A stretch of 37,086 bases of DNA, taken from assembly GCA_029007925.1 (NCBI GenBank), contig JAQXIT010000012.1, positions 1 through 37,086 of the forward strand, read 5' to 3'. Positions 1 to 7,810 of the stretch are shown piece after piece (the first letter of the stretch is position 1; every line of letters begins with the position of its first letter). The stretch comes from Bacillota bacterium (GTDB lineage Bacteria; Bacillota; Clostridia; Oscillospirales; Oscillospiraceae). A program made the translations under genes and the position numbers. The notes beneath the pieces were generated by a model. It had not been told where the DNA came from and made no database searches. It saw only the letters and a program-made list of their open reading frames with translations.

Positions 1-1166
1 ACGGACAGATTCCGGGCATGGGCAGCCTGAACGAAGGCTCTGGCGCCCTCCAGGCCGCCGTAGCGGCTGTCGATGACGCCCGCGTCGATGGGCTCATAGA
101 CATTGTCGCCGGTGTGCCAGAACACGGGCAGCAGCCACACGGCATCAAAGCCCATATCGGCCACGGCATCCATGTGTCCGGCGTATTCCTCCAGCGTCCA
201 CTGATTGAAATAGCCCGTGTCCATGGTGCCGTAGGGGTGGCCGGAATAGATCGCAACCAGATCCTCGGCGGCGGTGGTGTCGGTGGGGGTATGGTAGCCC
301 AGCTTCGTCCAGAACCGGGAAATGGTCTGACAGGCATTCCGTTCCGGAGAGCCCAGCGGCAGGTACAGCGTTCCCACCTCCATGGGGGCGCCGCTGCTGA
401 GCCAGCCCTCCGCTGCAGCCAGAAACGCCGCGCAGGGGCGTCCGTTCTCGTCCCGGTAGCTTCCGGCAGTCCATTTTTCCACCTCGTCCACGAACAGGAT
501 ACTGTTGGTTTTGCTGCCGTCGGAGATGACCACGGCAGGGGCGGAATAGTCGGAGGAGGTGGCTTTGTACTTGCTGCCGGAGGGGTAGGACAGTTTGCCG
601 GCGGGGGTGCTTCCGGGGAATTCGAAGGTGGTATCCTCCTGCCGGAAGCCCTCCAGCCCCCGCACCAGAAAGCCTACGCCGTTGACGGCGATTTTTTCCT
701 CCGAATCTGTGGTAAGCGTGACACTGAGGGCAAGGCCGTCCTCCAGAAGGCGGTAGCGGTACAGGAAACCAAAGCCGCCGCAGGTCAGGGATACGGTGAA
801 GCCCTCCGCCGTGGCGGTGATGGCGCCGACGGTGTAATCGGGCAGCTCCTTCATTCGGGGATACAGCACGGGCAGCTCATAGGTGGCCAGAGAGGAAAGA
901 TCCTTGTAGCCCAGCTGCCGGAAGATCTGCTCTCCGCCGATGCCCGCGTCCACCAGAATGCCGTCCAGCGTAAAGGAATCGGTGCCGTTTTTCACGGAGG
1001 TTACCATGCCCGATTGGGCGTTTACGGTGACGGTGACATCCCCTCTGGTCAGCGTCAGCAGATCCCCCTCCGCTGTAAAGCCGGAGAAGGTCTCCTCCGG
1101 CTGCCGGGGAGCGCAGGCCGTCAGCAGCAGGACAGTAAGCAGAACCAGCGCGATGACTTTTTTCAT
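1..1166 (-). CDS. GH13-like lipoprotein, 3' end outside window
   Basis: About 388 residues are visible, read leftward from ATG 1166-1164; the frame runs off the window edge. The N-terminus is a lipoprotein signal (MKK, hydrophobic run, lipobox LTAC, Cys18). Residues about 25-270 look like a beta-rich N-terminal domain, followed by the start of an alpha-amylase-type (beta/alpha)8 barrel (GHPYGTMDTGYF, DAVWLLPVFWH, DSRYGGLEGA). The same blocks occur in the same order in the upstream gene (CHPSGTMDAGF, DHVWLLPVFDH, DKRYGGEEGC), so the two are paralogues, one surface-anchored and one cytoplasmic. The start lies 2 bp past the upstream stop, with a GGAGG site inside that gene's end, so they are co-transcribed. 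The catalytic residues lie beyond the window, so activity cannot be judged. The family call is from motifs. Confidence 0.8.
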   Translation of the reverse strand, partial: MKKVIALVLLTVLLLTACAPRQPEETFSGFTAEGDLLTLTRGDVTVTVNAQSGMVTSVKNGTDSFTLDGILVDAGIGGEQIFRQLGYKDLSSLATYELPVLYPRMKELPDYTVGAITATAEGFTVSLTCGGFGFLYRYRLLEDGLALSVTLTTDSEEKIAVNGVGFLVRGLEGFRQEDTTFEFPGSTPAGKLSYPSGSKYKATSSDYSAPAVVISDGSKTNSILFVDEVEKWTAGSYRDENGRPCAAFLAAAEGWLSSGAPMEVGTLYLPLGSPERNACQTISRFWTKLGYHTPTDTTAAEDLVAIYSGHPYGTMDTGYFNQWTLEEYAGHMDAVADMGFDAVWLLPVFWHTGDNVYEPIDAGVIDSRYGGLEGARAFVQAAHARNLS

Positions 1167-1168
1167 CC

Positions 1169-3226
1169 TTACGCCTCCGCCTTCAGCAGACGGTAGCCGT
1201 AGGGAGCCAGAGGCGCCTGGGCCGTCCGGCCGTCGCTGTCGGCCAGCAGGGAGAACCGTCCTTCCGTCCGGGGAATGGGCTGTTGGGTATCGGAGAGGTT
1301 GATCAGCACCAGTACCCGGTCGGTTCCCTCGGTCTCGTAGACGCTGCCGGCGGATTGGCCGGGCTCCCGGAAGAAGGCCATGACGGGAGTGCCGGTGTGG
1401 AGGTAGGTGGTTTCGTTGCTGCCCCGGGGCAGGAAGCGCTTCCGGCGGGCAAACAGCTCGGTGAAGAAGCCGGTAAGGTTTTCGCCGGTGTGACCGCAGA
1501 TGGTGGGATCCTCGTCGCCCTGATAGATCATGGGAACGCCGTCGATGAAGGAGATCAGCGCGAACAGCGCCTTGGCGCCGCCGACACCGTAGCAGTCCAC
1601 GGCACGCTTGGACTGCCAGACCCAGGAAACGGTGTCGTGGTTGCCCAGGAAGCGCATTTTGTGGTAGTCGGCGGGGGTGATCCAGCTCTCCCGCTCCAGG
1701 AAATCCGTCAGCAGGGCGGCATACCGGGCGGGATCGGTTTTCAGCAGCTCCTCCAGCTCCACGAAGGCGCGGTACAGATTCATGCCGTAGAAGAGATCCG
1801 TGCAGTGATAGTAGTTGGGGATCAGGTTGAAATTCTCCGGCAGGATGAAGCTGGGCTTGCCGCCCCGGAGGAAGCCCTCCCGGATGGCCTCGGTGATGTG
1901 GACACCGGCCAGCACGCTGTTGCCGCTGGGACGGTTGCCCCGGTAGGGACGCCAGTTGGACAGGCCGCCCATGGCGCAGTCGATCCGGGCGCCGTCCACG
2001 CCGAAGCGGTTCACATGGTCATGAACCAGCTCGGTGGTGTACTCCTGATAGCCGGGGTGGTTGTAGTCCATGGAGACGCACTCCCACTCGTCCTGCAGCG
2101 AGCCGTCCCGGCGCTTGCTGGGCCATTCGGGATTGTCCCGGGCCACGGGGAACTCCGGGGCGGGGCCGTGGGGGACATAGTCGAACAGGATGGTCATGCC
2201 CAGCTCGTGGGCCCGGTCGCAGTAGTATTTGCAGCCTTCCTCGCCGCCGTAGCGCTTGTCGATGACGGACTGGTCGTTGGAGTGGTAGACGCCTTCCTCG
2301 TTGTGGTCGAATACGGGCAGCAGCCAGACATGGTCGATGCCCATTTCCTTCAGCCGGGGCAGATACCCGGCGTATTGGAACAGATCATCCTTCAGGGGGA
2401 AGCCGGCGTCCATGGTGCCGCTGGGGTGGCAGGAATACATGACGCCGTCGTGGATGCCCTGAGTGGTGGCGGCGTAGCCCAGGGAAGCCGTCAGCTCCCG
2501 GAACTGCAGGTAGGGGTTGCCCTCCCCGGGAACCCGCATGGTGATGTACAGGCTGCCCACTTCGCAGACCTGGCCGGGCGCCAGATCCATCTCCAGGCCC
2601 GCGTCGTAGACGTATTTGGTCTCGCCGCCGTCCCGGTAGACGCCGCAGCCCCATTTTTCGATTTTGTCAAGGAACATAAGGTTCAGATGGCCGCCGGGAA
2701 CCTGACTGTGGACGGCAAAATTGATGAGGCCGGTCTGTACCGGGCTGCGCTCCTCCAGCAAATGGGATTCACAGCGGTAGATGGGGGCGTTGCCGGGGAA
2801 ATCGAACACCACGCCTTCGGTCATGGACAGGCTCAGCAGGAAGGCGCAGGCATTGAGGTACAGCACCCGCCGGCTGGTATTGCGGATCCGCAGATCCGCC
2901 TTCAGATACTGAGAATGGAGGCGGTAGATCACCTGAACGGAGGTGTCCGCCAGCGCATAGGTCACGGTGAGGGTGTCGCCGCTGGCCTCCACGGAGGCAG
3001 GCGTCAGGGAAAAAGGCTTACCGGTGGGACGGATATCGGGCAGGTTCCAGGTACGGAATTCCAGCATGGACTCGTATTCCAGCAGACCGTTGACCATTGC
3101 TTCCTCGCAGCCGAAGTCGAAGCCCAGCCCGCCCATGGGCAGGGTCAGCCCGGAATGGGTCAGCCCGGTGAGCTTGCCGGCGTCGTCGAATCCACAGGTG
3201 AGATAATCATTTTTCAGTGCGATCAT
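1169..3226 (-). CDS. Cytoplasmic GH13-like alpha-glycosidase
   Basis: 685 residues without a signal peptide, so cytoplasmic. Residues about 1-250 form a beta-rich N-terminal domain; the rest carries alpha-amylase family motifs in order: FDYVPHGP (region I), GVDGARIDCA with nucleophile Asp416, LPEN with acid/base Glu464, and FLGNHDT with Asp531. The catalytic triad is therefore complete. A small C-terminal beta domain follows. The family hydrolyses or rearranges alpha-glucosidic bonds; the substrate cannot be read from the sequence. AGGTCT-type Shine-Dalgarno bases precede ATG 3226. Upstream are a consensus promoter and a LacI-type operator. It is first in a two-gene operon with the paralogous lipoprotein, suggesting surface capture or cleavage by one and intracellular breakdown by the other (inference). 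Confidence 0.85.
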   Translation of the reverse strand: MIALKNDYLTCGFDDAGKLTGLTHSGLTLPMGGLGFDFGCEEAMVNGLLEYESMLEFRTWNLPDIRPTGKPFSLTPASVEASGDTLTVTYALADTSVQVIYRLHSQYLKADLRIRNTSRRVLYLNACAFLLSLSMTEGVVFDFPGNAPIYRCESHLLEERSPVQTGLINFAVHSQVPGGHLNLMFLDKIEKWGCGVYRDGGETKYVYDAGLEMDLAPGQVCEVGSLYITMRVPGEGNPYLQFRELTASLGYAATTQGIHDGVMYSCHPSGTMDAGFPLKDDLFQYAGYLPRLKEMGIDHVWLLPVFDHNEEGVYHSNDQSVIDKRYGGEEGCKYYCDRAHELGMTILFDYVPHGPAPEFPVARDNPEWPSKRRDGSLQDEWECVSMDYNHPGYQEYTTELVHDHVNRFGVDGARIDCAMGGLSNWRPYRGNRPSGNSVLAGVHITEAIREGFLRGGKPSFILPENFNLIPNYYHCTDLFYGMNLYRAFVELEELLKTDPARYAALLTDFLERESWITPADYHKMRFLGNHDTVSWVWQSKRAVDCYGVGGAKALFALISFIDGVPMIYQGDEDPTICGHTGENLTGFFTELFARRKRFLPRGSNETTYLHTGTPVMAFFREPGQSAGSVYETEGTDRVLVLINLSDTQQPIPRTEGRFSLLADSDGRTAQAPLAPYGYRLLKAEA

Positions 3227-3254
3227 TGTCAGACCTCCAAGGATGAGATGGGGT

Positions 3255-3270
3255 GGGTAAACGATTACCC
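3255..3270. promoter_or_regulatory. LacI-type operator 1
   Basis: GGGTAAACGATTACCC is a near-perfect palindrome with half-sites GGGTAA and TTACCC. It starts 12 bp downstream of the -10 box of the leftward promoter, where a bound repressor would block initiation. It shares the core WAAASGWTTAC with five other sites in the window. Confidence 0.75.
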
Positions 3271-3282
3271 GAACTTGCTTTT

Positions 3283-3311
3283 AGCATATCATCCCTTTTG
3301 GATAATGTCAA
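3283..3311 (-). promoter_or_regulatory. Promoter for the GH13-like operon
   Basis: On the minus strand, TTGACA (3311-3306), a 17-bp spacer ending in TGA, then TATGCT (3288-3283). This is a good sigma-A promoter with the operator at 3255-3270 just after its start site. Confidence 0.75.
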
Positions 3312-3397
3312 CAAAAATCTGCGTAATTCCGGGATAAAAATATCCAAAGAAGCGAAACGGCCGGAGCCGCGGCCGGCGCGGAGACGGAAAATGCCTC

Positions 3398-3426
3398 TTG
3401 ACACGGGAAAATAACCCGGATAGAAT
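3398..3426 (+). promoter_or_regulatory. Promoter for rpiB-AKR
   Basis: TTGACA (3398-3403), 17-bp spacer, TAGAAT (3421-3426). The spacer contains the small inverted repeat CGGG-aaaataa-CCCG (3404-3418), which may be a regulator contact. No copy of the shared operator core is seen here. Confidence 0.75.
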
Positions 3427-3482
3427 AAAAAAAGAACAGCCATTTGACAAAATTGAGGCTGAAATTCGGGGAGGTCACATCC

Positions 3483-3941
3483 ATGAAAATCGGTATGGGA
3501 AACGATCATGTCGCCGTGGACATGAAGAATGAAATCAAGGCGCATCTGGAGGCCAAGGGAATCGAGGTCGTGGATTTCGGCACCAACAGCACCGCCCGCT
3601 GCGACTATCCGGTGTACGGCGAGGCCGTTGCCAACGCGGTGGCGGCGGGTGAGGTGGATCTGGGCATCCTGATCTGCGGCACCGGCGTGGGGATCTCTCT
3701 GGCCGCCAACAAGGTCAACGGCATCCGCGCCTGCGTCTGCTCCGAGCCCTACACGGCCCGCCTGTCCAGGCAGCATAATAATTCCAACATCCTGGCCTTC
3801 GGCGCCCGGGTCATCGGCATCGAGCTGGCGAAGATGATCGTGGACGAGTGGCTGGACGCGGAGTTCCAGGGCGGCCGCCACGCCGAGCGGGTGGCTATGC
3901 TGATGGATATCGAAAAGCATCAGCGGAGGGATAAGGCATGA
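3483..3941 (+). CDS. rpiB: RpiB/AlsI sugar-phosphate isomerase
   Basis: 152 residues of the RpiB/LacAB isomerase family, which interconverts ribose-5-P and ribulose-5-P; Escherichia coli RpiB also isomerises allose-6-P to allulose-6-P. Visible motifs: NDHVAVDMK with Asp8/His9, ICGTGVGISLAANKV with active-site Cys65, QHNNSNILAFGARVIG with His98, and GGRHAERV near the end. Length is normal for the family. The start chosen is ATG 3483, 9 bp after GGGAGG; a TTG at 3444 has no ribosome site. It has its own promoter and overlaps the next gene by 4 bp (ATGA), so the two are translationally coupled. With the AlsE-like epimerase and the ROK kinase of this locus it could complete a D-allose route (inference); plain ribose-5-P isomerase is the alternative. 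Confidence 0.93.
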   Translation: MKIGMGNDHVAVDMKNEIKAHLEAKGIEVVDFGTNSTARCDYPVYGEAVANAVAAGEVDLGILICGTGVGISLAANKVNGIRACVCSEPYTARLSRQHNNSNILAFGARVIGIELAKMIVDEWLDAEFQGGRHAERVAMLMDIEKHQRRDKA

Positions 3942-5029
3942 AAAAGCTGGGTTTTGGGTGCATGCGCCTGAAGATGGACGGGGATCGGGTGGATTACGCC
4001 GAATTCGGCGCCATGATCCGCAGCTTCCTGGACGCCGGCTTCTGCTATTTCGACACCGCTCATCCCTACATCGGCGAGCAGAGCGAGATTGCCGTCCGGG
4101 AGTGCCTGACCAAGGTGTATCCCAGAGACCGGTACCTGCTCACCGACAAGCTCTCCCAGAGCTACATCCGGGAGCCGGAGGACGTGCGCCCCTTCTTTGC
4201 CAGGCAGTTGGAATGCACCGGCGTGGATTATTTCGATTACTACCTGATTCACGCGGTAAACCGCAACAATTACGATCTGTTTCAGCACTGCCGGGCCTTT
4301 GAGCAGGCGCAGGAGCTGAAGGCTGAGGGAAAAATCCGCCATGTGGGCTTCTCCTTCCACGATTCTCCCGAATTTCTGGAGATGGTGCTGAAGGAGCATC
4401 CCGAGACGGAGGTGGTGCAGCTCCAGTTCAACTATCTGGACTACGACGATCCGTCGGTGGCCAGCTACGGGTGCTATCAGGTCTGCGAAAAGTACGGGAA
4501 AAAGGTCATCGTCATGGAGCCGGTCAAGGGCGGCAGTCTGGCGGATCTGCCTCAGGCGGGACGGGAGGTTCTGGACGCCCTGGGCGGCGGCAGCTATGCC
4601 AGTTACGCGGTGCGTTTCGCGGCGTCCTTCCCCAATGTCATCATGGTGCTCAGCGGTATGAGCAACTGCCAACAGATGGATGACAACATCAGCTACATGA
4701 AGGACTTTGTGCCCTTTGCGCCGGAGGAATACGAAGCGGTGGCCAAGGTGCGGCAGATTGTCCGCGCCATCGAGCAGATTCCATGCACCGCCTGCAAATA
4801 CTGCGTGGAGGGGTGCCCCCGGGCAATCCCCATTCCGGAGGTGTTCTCCGTGTTCAACCGGAGCCGCCGCTACGCGGGTCTGGATGCCGCCGGGGAATAC
4901 GCCGGGAAGGTTCAGGGCCTGGGACACGCGGGAGACTGCGTCCGATGCGGCAAGTGCGAGAAGGTCTGCCCCCAGCATCTGCCCATCCGGGAACTGCTGG
5001 CCCGGTGCGCCGAAGAGCTGGAGCGCTGA
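3938..5029 (+). CDS. Aldo/keto reductase with 2x[4Fe-4S] tail
   Basis: 363 residues. The N-terminal part (about 1-275) is an aldo/keto reductase barrel with the usual tetrad: Asp39 and Tyr44 in FDTAHPY, Lys71 in LTDK, His105 in YYLIH. The C-terminal part is a ferredoxin-like domain with two cysteine clusters, CTACKYCVEGCP from Cys283 and CVRCGKCEKVCP from Cys334, each suited to a [4Fe-4S] cluster. This architecture is known (COG1453-type oxidoreductases) but physiological substrates are mostly unknown. It would be a cytoplasmic redox enzyme acting on a sugar or aldehyde and exchanging electrons with an iron-sulfur carrier (inference). ATG overlaps the rpiB stop, preceded by GGAGGG. A strong hairpin terminator follows. 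Confidence 0.9.
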   Translation: MKKLGFGCMRLKMDGDRVDYAEFGAMIRSFLDAGFCYFDTAHPYIGEQSEIAVRECLTKVYPRDRYLLTDKLSQSYIREPEDVRPFFARQLECTGVDYFDYYLIHAVNRNNYDLFQHCRAFEQAQELKAEGKIRHVGFSFHDSPEFLEMVLKEHPETEVVQLQFNYLDYDDPSVASYGCYQVCEKYGKKVIVMEPVKGGSLADLPQAGREVLDALGGGSYASYAVRFAASFPNVIMVLSGMSNCQQMDDNISYMKDFVPFAPEEYEAVAKVRQIVRAIEQIPCTACKYCVEGCPRAIPIPEVFSVFNRSRRYAGLDAAGEYAGKVQGLGHAGDCVRCGKCEKVCPQHLPIRELLARCAEELER

Positions 5030-5038
5030 AATCTAAAC

Positions 5039-5075
5039 AAAAATGCCGAAAACCATGGCGGTTTTCGGCATTTTT
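5039..5075. terminator. Bidirectional intrinsic terminator
   Basis: A perfect 16-bp inverted repeat, AAAAATGCCGAAAACC (5039-5054) and GGTTTTCGGCATTTTT (5060-5075), with a 5-base loop. T-runs occur in both directions, and it lies between the convergent AKR and ribokinase-like genes. Confidence 0.92.
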
Positions 5076-5103
5076 CGATACGTACCTGAAAATATCAGCC
5101 GGA

Positions 5104-6000
5104 TCAGCTGTGGGCTTCGGCGAAGGCGGCAACCTCGTCCCGGGTGGGAATGCTGGCCGCGGCGCCGTCCCGGCTGACGGCAATGGCGGCGGCCATGCTG
5201 GCCTGACGCAGACAATCCGGGACGCTGAGCCCGGAGGCCACACCGGACAGGAAATAGCCGCAGAAGGTGTCGCCGGCGGCGGTGGTGTCGGCCACGGTGA
5301 CCCGATAGCACGGATGCTGGGCCCGGACGGCGGCATCCCGGTACAGAACGCCCTGAGAGCCTACGGTGAGCACCACGGCGGCGCTGGGGAACCGGGCGGC
5401 AAGGCCTTCCAGAATCACGCCGAAGTCCTCAGAATCCACGCCGGCCAATGCCCGGCCTTCCACCTCGTTGACCAGGAAATAATCCACCAGCTCCAGAGGA
5501 TAGCCCAGGATCTCATCGGTGATGGGGGAGGCGTTGAAGGCCACCTTCATGCCCCGGCGCTTGGCCTCTTCCATGGCGAAGGGGACATTGGAAACCTCGT
5601 TCTGCAGCAGCAGAAGGTCACCTTCCCCGAAATCCGCCAGTACCTCCCGGATATATTCGGGGGTGACGCAGCGGTTGGCGCCGCCGCAGACGATGATGCT
5701 GTTGAGCCCGTTGACCTTCTGGATGATGGCGTGGCCGCTGACGGTGTCCACCTGCCGCAGATAGCGAGTGCGGACGCCGGAGGCTTCGAGACACTCCCGC
5801 AGGGGACCGCCGTCGGGGCCGACGGCACCGGCGTGATAAACCTCCGCGCCGGCTCTGGCCAGGGCGAGGGACTGGTTCAGGCCCTTGCCGCCGAAAAATT
5901 CGCCGTAGCCCTGACTCAGCAGCGTCTCGCCCTCCAGGATGAAGTGGGGCAGATCGTATACCTTGTCGAAGTTCAGAGAACCGAGATTCAGAATTTTCAT
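5104..6000 (-). CDS. rbsK: Ribokinase-like PfkB sugar kinase
   Basis: 298 residues, a normal ribokinase length. It shows the N-terminal GSLNFDKVY substrate region, the GGKGLNQSLALARAG signature, and the C-terminal ATP-site motif DTTAAGDTFCGYF with catalytic base Asp244. The expected reaction is ATP-dependent phosphorylation of ribose or a related sugar in the cytoplasm; family members are hard to separate by sequence, so ribose is a likely but not certain substrate. AAGGAAG precedes the ATG. It is transcribed leftward as a single gene from a TTGACA/TAAAAT promoter overlapping LacI-type operator 2, and stops at the terminator shared with the AKR. With a nucleoside-hydrolase-family protein and RpiB in the same regulon, a ribose branch is plausible. 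Confidence 0.85.
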   Translation of the reverse strand: MKILNLGSLNFDKVYDLPHFILEGETLLSQGYGEFFGGKGLNQSLALARAGAEVYHAGAVGPDGGPLRECLEASGVRTRYLRQVDTVSGHAIIQKVNGLNSIIVCGGANRCVTPEYIREVLADFGEGDLLLLQNEVSNVPFAMEEAKRRGMKVAFNASPITDEILGYPLELVDYFLVNEVEGRALAGVDSEDFGVILEGLAARFPSAAVVLTVGSQGVLYRDAAVRAQHPCYRVTVADTTAAGDTFCGYFLSGVASGLSVPDCLRQASMAAAIAVSRDGAAASIPTRDEVAAFAEAHS

Positions 6001-6039
6001 GTGTAACGCACTTCCTTTGCTCGGGGAAAATCTCCCGTT

Positions 6040-6055
6040 GATAAAACGTTTACTC
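6040..6055. promoter_or_regulatory. LacI-type operator 2
   Basis: GATAAAACGTTTACTC, near-palindromic about the central CG. It begins 6 bp after the -10 box of the leftward kinase promoter, covering the likely start site. Confidence 0.72.
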
Positions 6056-6061
6056 AGCTAA

Positions 6062-6091
6062 ATTTTACCGTTCCCTCCGGAGATTTGTCAA
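6062..6091 (-). promoter_or_regulatory. Promoter for the ribokinase-like gene
   Basis: On the minus strand, TTGACA (6091-6086), an 18-bp spacer, then TAAAAT (6067-6062). Confidence 0.7.
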
Positions 6092-6135
6092 TATGAAATT
6101 CTTCACCCCGGCCTTTTTGTGGAAACAGCACAGTG

Positions 6136-6178
6136 CCGATAGGGAAGATTTGTGACATCAGACAAATCTGCGGATCGG
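6136..6178. repeat. Composite inverted repeat between divergent promoters
   Basis: AGATTTGT (6146-6153) and ACAAATCT (6162-6169) are perfect inverted arms around 8 bases. They are flanked by a second pair, CCGAT (6136-6140) and ATCGG (6174-6178). There is no T-run, so it is not a terminator, and its sequence is unlike the LacI-type operators. It lies between the leftward promoter (6091) and the rightward promoter (6289), suggesting a site for a second regulator (inference). Confidence 0.6.
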
Positions 6179-6288
6179 AATGGGAACCCCGGGAAGGGCG
6201 GAGGCACCCGGAGCCATGGAAATCTCACAAAAACGCTGCTGCGGATTTATACAAAACGACGGAATCCAAACCCGGCTTTCAATTTGGC

Positions 6289-6317
6289 TTGACAGGATAT
6301 TGAAATTCGACTATACT
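6289..6317 (+). promoter_or_regulatory. Main promoter of the 22.7 kb operon
   Basis: TTGACA (6289-6294), 17-bp spacer, TATACT (6312-6317). The expected start near 6324 falls inside operator 3. The rest of the 457-base gap 6001-6457 holds the kinase promoter, the composite inverted repeat, three operators and an untranslated leader of about 130 bases; I see no RNA gene in it. Confidence 0.85.
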
Positions 6318-6322
6318 GAATA

Positions 6323-6338
6323 GGGTAAACGATTACAT
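6323..6338. promoter_or_regulatory. LacI-type operator 3
   Basis: GGGTAAACGATTACAT, starting 5 bp after the -10 box of the main operon promoter. It also matches a CcpA cre site closely, so it may have two readers. Confidence 0.78.
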
Positions 6339-6404
6339 AGCCTGTCTCCTTTGTGGATTACGCACAATATGCCAAAGGTTGACAGCGACAGCGGGGCCGT
6401 GGAT

Positions 6405-6420
6405 GAGAAAACGATTACAT
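6405..6420. promoter_or_regulatory. LacI-type operator 4
   Basis: GAGAAAACGATTACAT, 82 bp centre to centre from operator 3, within the leader. The pair could support looping by a LacI-type dimer of dimers or a roadblock to elongation. Confidence 0.68.
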
Positions 6421-6457
6421 ATCCGATCCCCGGGCAAAACGGAAGGTGTGGAAGAAT

Positions 6458-7111
6458 ATGAAGGAGCTGCTCCTGTGTCCGAGCATGATGTGCGCGGACT
6501 TTGACCATCTGGCCGACGACGTCAAAAAACTGGACGAGGCCGGAGCGGATATTTTTCACTGCGATATCATGGACGGTACCTATGTCCCCAACATGACGCT
6601 GGGGCTGCAGGATGTGCGCTGCATCCGCAGAAATACCGGCAAGCCGGTGGATGCCCATCTGATGGTGGAAAACCCCAGCCGGATGCTGAAGCTGTATCTG
6701 GACGCCGGCTGCGACCTGATCTATCTCCACGCCGACAGCGACCGCTATGTGGGCAAGGCGCTGCTTCAGATCCGCCAGGCAGGCAGACAGTCCGGCCTGG
6801 TTCTCAATCCGGACGAATCGCCGGAAAGCGCGCGGGAGCTGTTTCCCCTGTCCGATTATGTGATGCTCATGACGGTGTACCCCGGCTTCGCGGGGCAGAA
6901 GTATCTGGAGCACGTCACGGACAAGCTGAAGCGGCTGATGCCCTACAAGGAACAATACGGATTCAAGGTCACCATCGACGGTGCCTGCAGTCCGGAAAAA
7001 ATCCGGGAGCTGTCCGCCATCGGCGCCGACGGCTTCGTGCTGGGCACCAGCGCCCTGTTCGGAAAGCCCGGAACCTACGCGGAGATCCTCCGCGGCCTGA
7101 GATCGGAGTGA
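6458..7111 (+). CDS. AlsE-like ketose-phosphate 3-epimerase
   Basis: 217 residues of the ribulose-phosphate 3-epimerase family (metal-dependent TIM barrel). Motifs: PSMMCADF at the start, FHCDIMDGTYVPN with His34 and Asp36, DAHLMVENP, MTVYPGFAGQ, IDGAC with Asp174, and GTSALF. Several of these (PSxMCxD, PGFAGQ, DGxC, GTSxLF) look more like E. coli AlsE, which converts allulose-6-P to fructose-6-P, than like Rpe (PSILSAD, PGFGGQ, VDGG, GSAIF); those comparisons are from memory. ATG 6458 is chosen, 11 bp after GGAAGG; an in-frame GTG at 6446 lacks a site. It is first in the operon, behind two operators. Ribulose-5-P epimerase is the alternative function. Confidence 0.85.
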   Translation: MKELLLCPSMMCADFDHLADDVKKLDEAGADIFHCDIMDGTYVPNMTLGLQDVRCIRRNTGKPVDAHLMVENPSRMLKLYLDAGCDLIYLHADSDRYVGKALLQIRQAGRQSGLVLNPDESPESARELFPLSDYVMLMTVYPGFAGQKYLEHVTDKLKRLMPYKEQYGFKVTIDGACSPEKIRELSAIGADGFVLGTSALFGKPGTYAEILRGLRSE

Positions 7112-7114
7112 ACC

Positions 7115-7792
7115 ATGAGCGGAATCGGAGAACGGCTGGGAAGAATCCTCTCCCCCACGGGCTCCCTGATGGAGTTTGTCGGGAAAGTGGGAGACTTCCT
7201 GATCCTGAGTATTCTGTGGCTGGTGTGCTGCCTGCCGGTAATCACCATCGGCGCCTCCACCACGGCTATGTTTTATGTGTCCTTCCGGCTGCTGGCCGGT
7301 GAGGAGGAGGGCTGTTTCCGGGATTTTTTCCGATCCTTCAAGGAGAATTTCCGGCAAGCTACGCTGCTGTGGCTGGCGGCGCTGCTGCTGGGCGCCTTCC
7401 TGGGGCTGGATCTGTATTTCTATCTGATGTGGTCCGCCGCCGGAGAGTGGATCGGAACGGGGCTGTTCGCGATTTTCGCGGCGGCGACCGTGCTGTACCT
7501 GTGCGTTATGCTGTACCTGTTTCCCTATGTGGCCAGATTCCGGTGTACCTTCCGCACCGCCGTCCGGAACACCGCCTACCTGAGCCTGCGGCATATTCCC
7601 TATACCCTTGCCATGATGGCGGCGGATCTGCTGCTGACGATCCTGTGCCTGCAGGTCGGCGTGCTGCTGGCGGCGCTGCCGGGGATGATCGCCTTCGTCA
7701 ACGGCCTCTGCCTGAGCAGGGTATTTTCCCGGTATTTGCCCGGCAAGGCTTCGGAGGAAACCGAATCCAAGAACCAAACCGCTTCGCGGTGA
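7115..7792 (+). CDS. YesL-like (DUF624) membrane protein
   Basis: 225 residues with about five hydrophobic segments (roughly 22-50, 82-107, 114-140, 160-190 and a final one) and the YesL/DUF624 signature around LPVITIGASTTAMFYV. Members sit in many Gram-positive glycan loci next to binding-protein importers, for example the Bacillus subtilis yes rhamnogalacturonan region; their molecular role is not established. The start lies 3 bp after the epimerase stop, so it is tightly co-transcribed. Its position directly before the large binding protein and two permeases suggests a role in assembly or function of that importer (inference). Confidence 0.85.
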   Translation: MSGIGERLGRILSPTGSLMEFVGKVGDFLILSILWLVCCLPVITIGASTTAMFYVSFRLLAGEEEGCFRDFFRSFKENFRQATLLWLAALLLGAFLGLDLYFYLMWSAAGEWIGTGLFAIFAAATVLYLCVMLYLFPYVARFRCTFRTAVRNTAYLSLRHIPYTLAMMAADLLLTILCLQVGVLLAALPGMIAFVNGLCLSRVFSRYLPGKASEETESKNQTASR

Positions 7793-7810
7793 CTGAGAAA
7801 GGGCGAGCTT

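Noticed and set aside
1283-3337. Plus-strand open frame opposite the GH13-like gene
   Set aside because: The minus-strand product has a full catalytic triad, a ribosome site and a promoter; the plus-strand product has no recognisable feature.
3357-3382. GC-rich palindromic run near CGGCC...GGCCG as a terminator
   Set aside because: It has no T-run in either direction and lies upstream of both divergent genes, where no terminator is needed.
6379-6407. Second TTGACA (6379-6384) in the operon leader as a promoter
   Set aside because: At 16-18 bp spacing the downstream hexamers (GATGAG and neighbours) do not resemble a -10 box.
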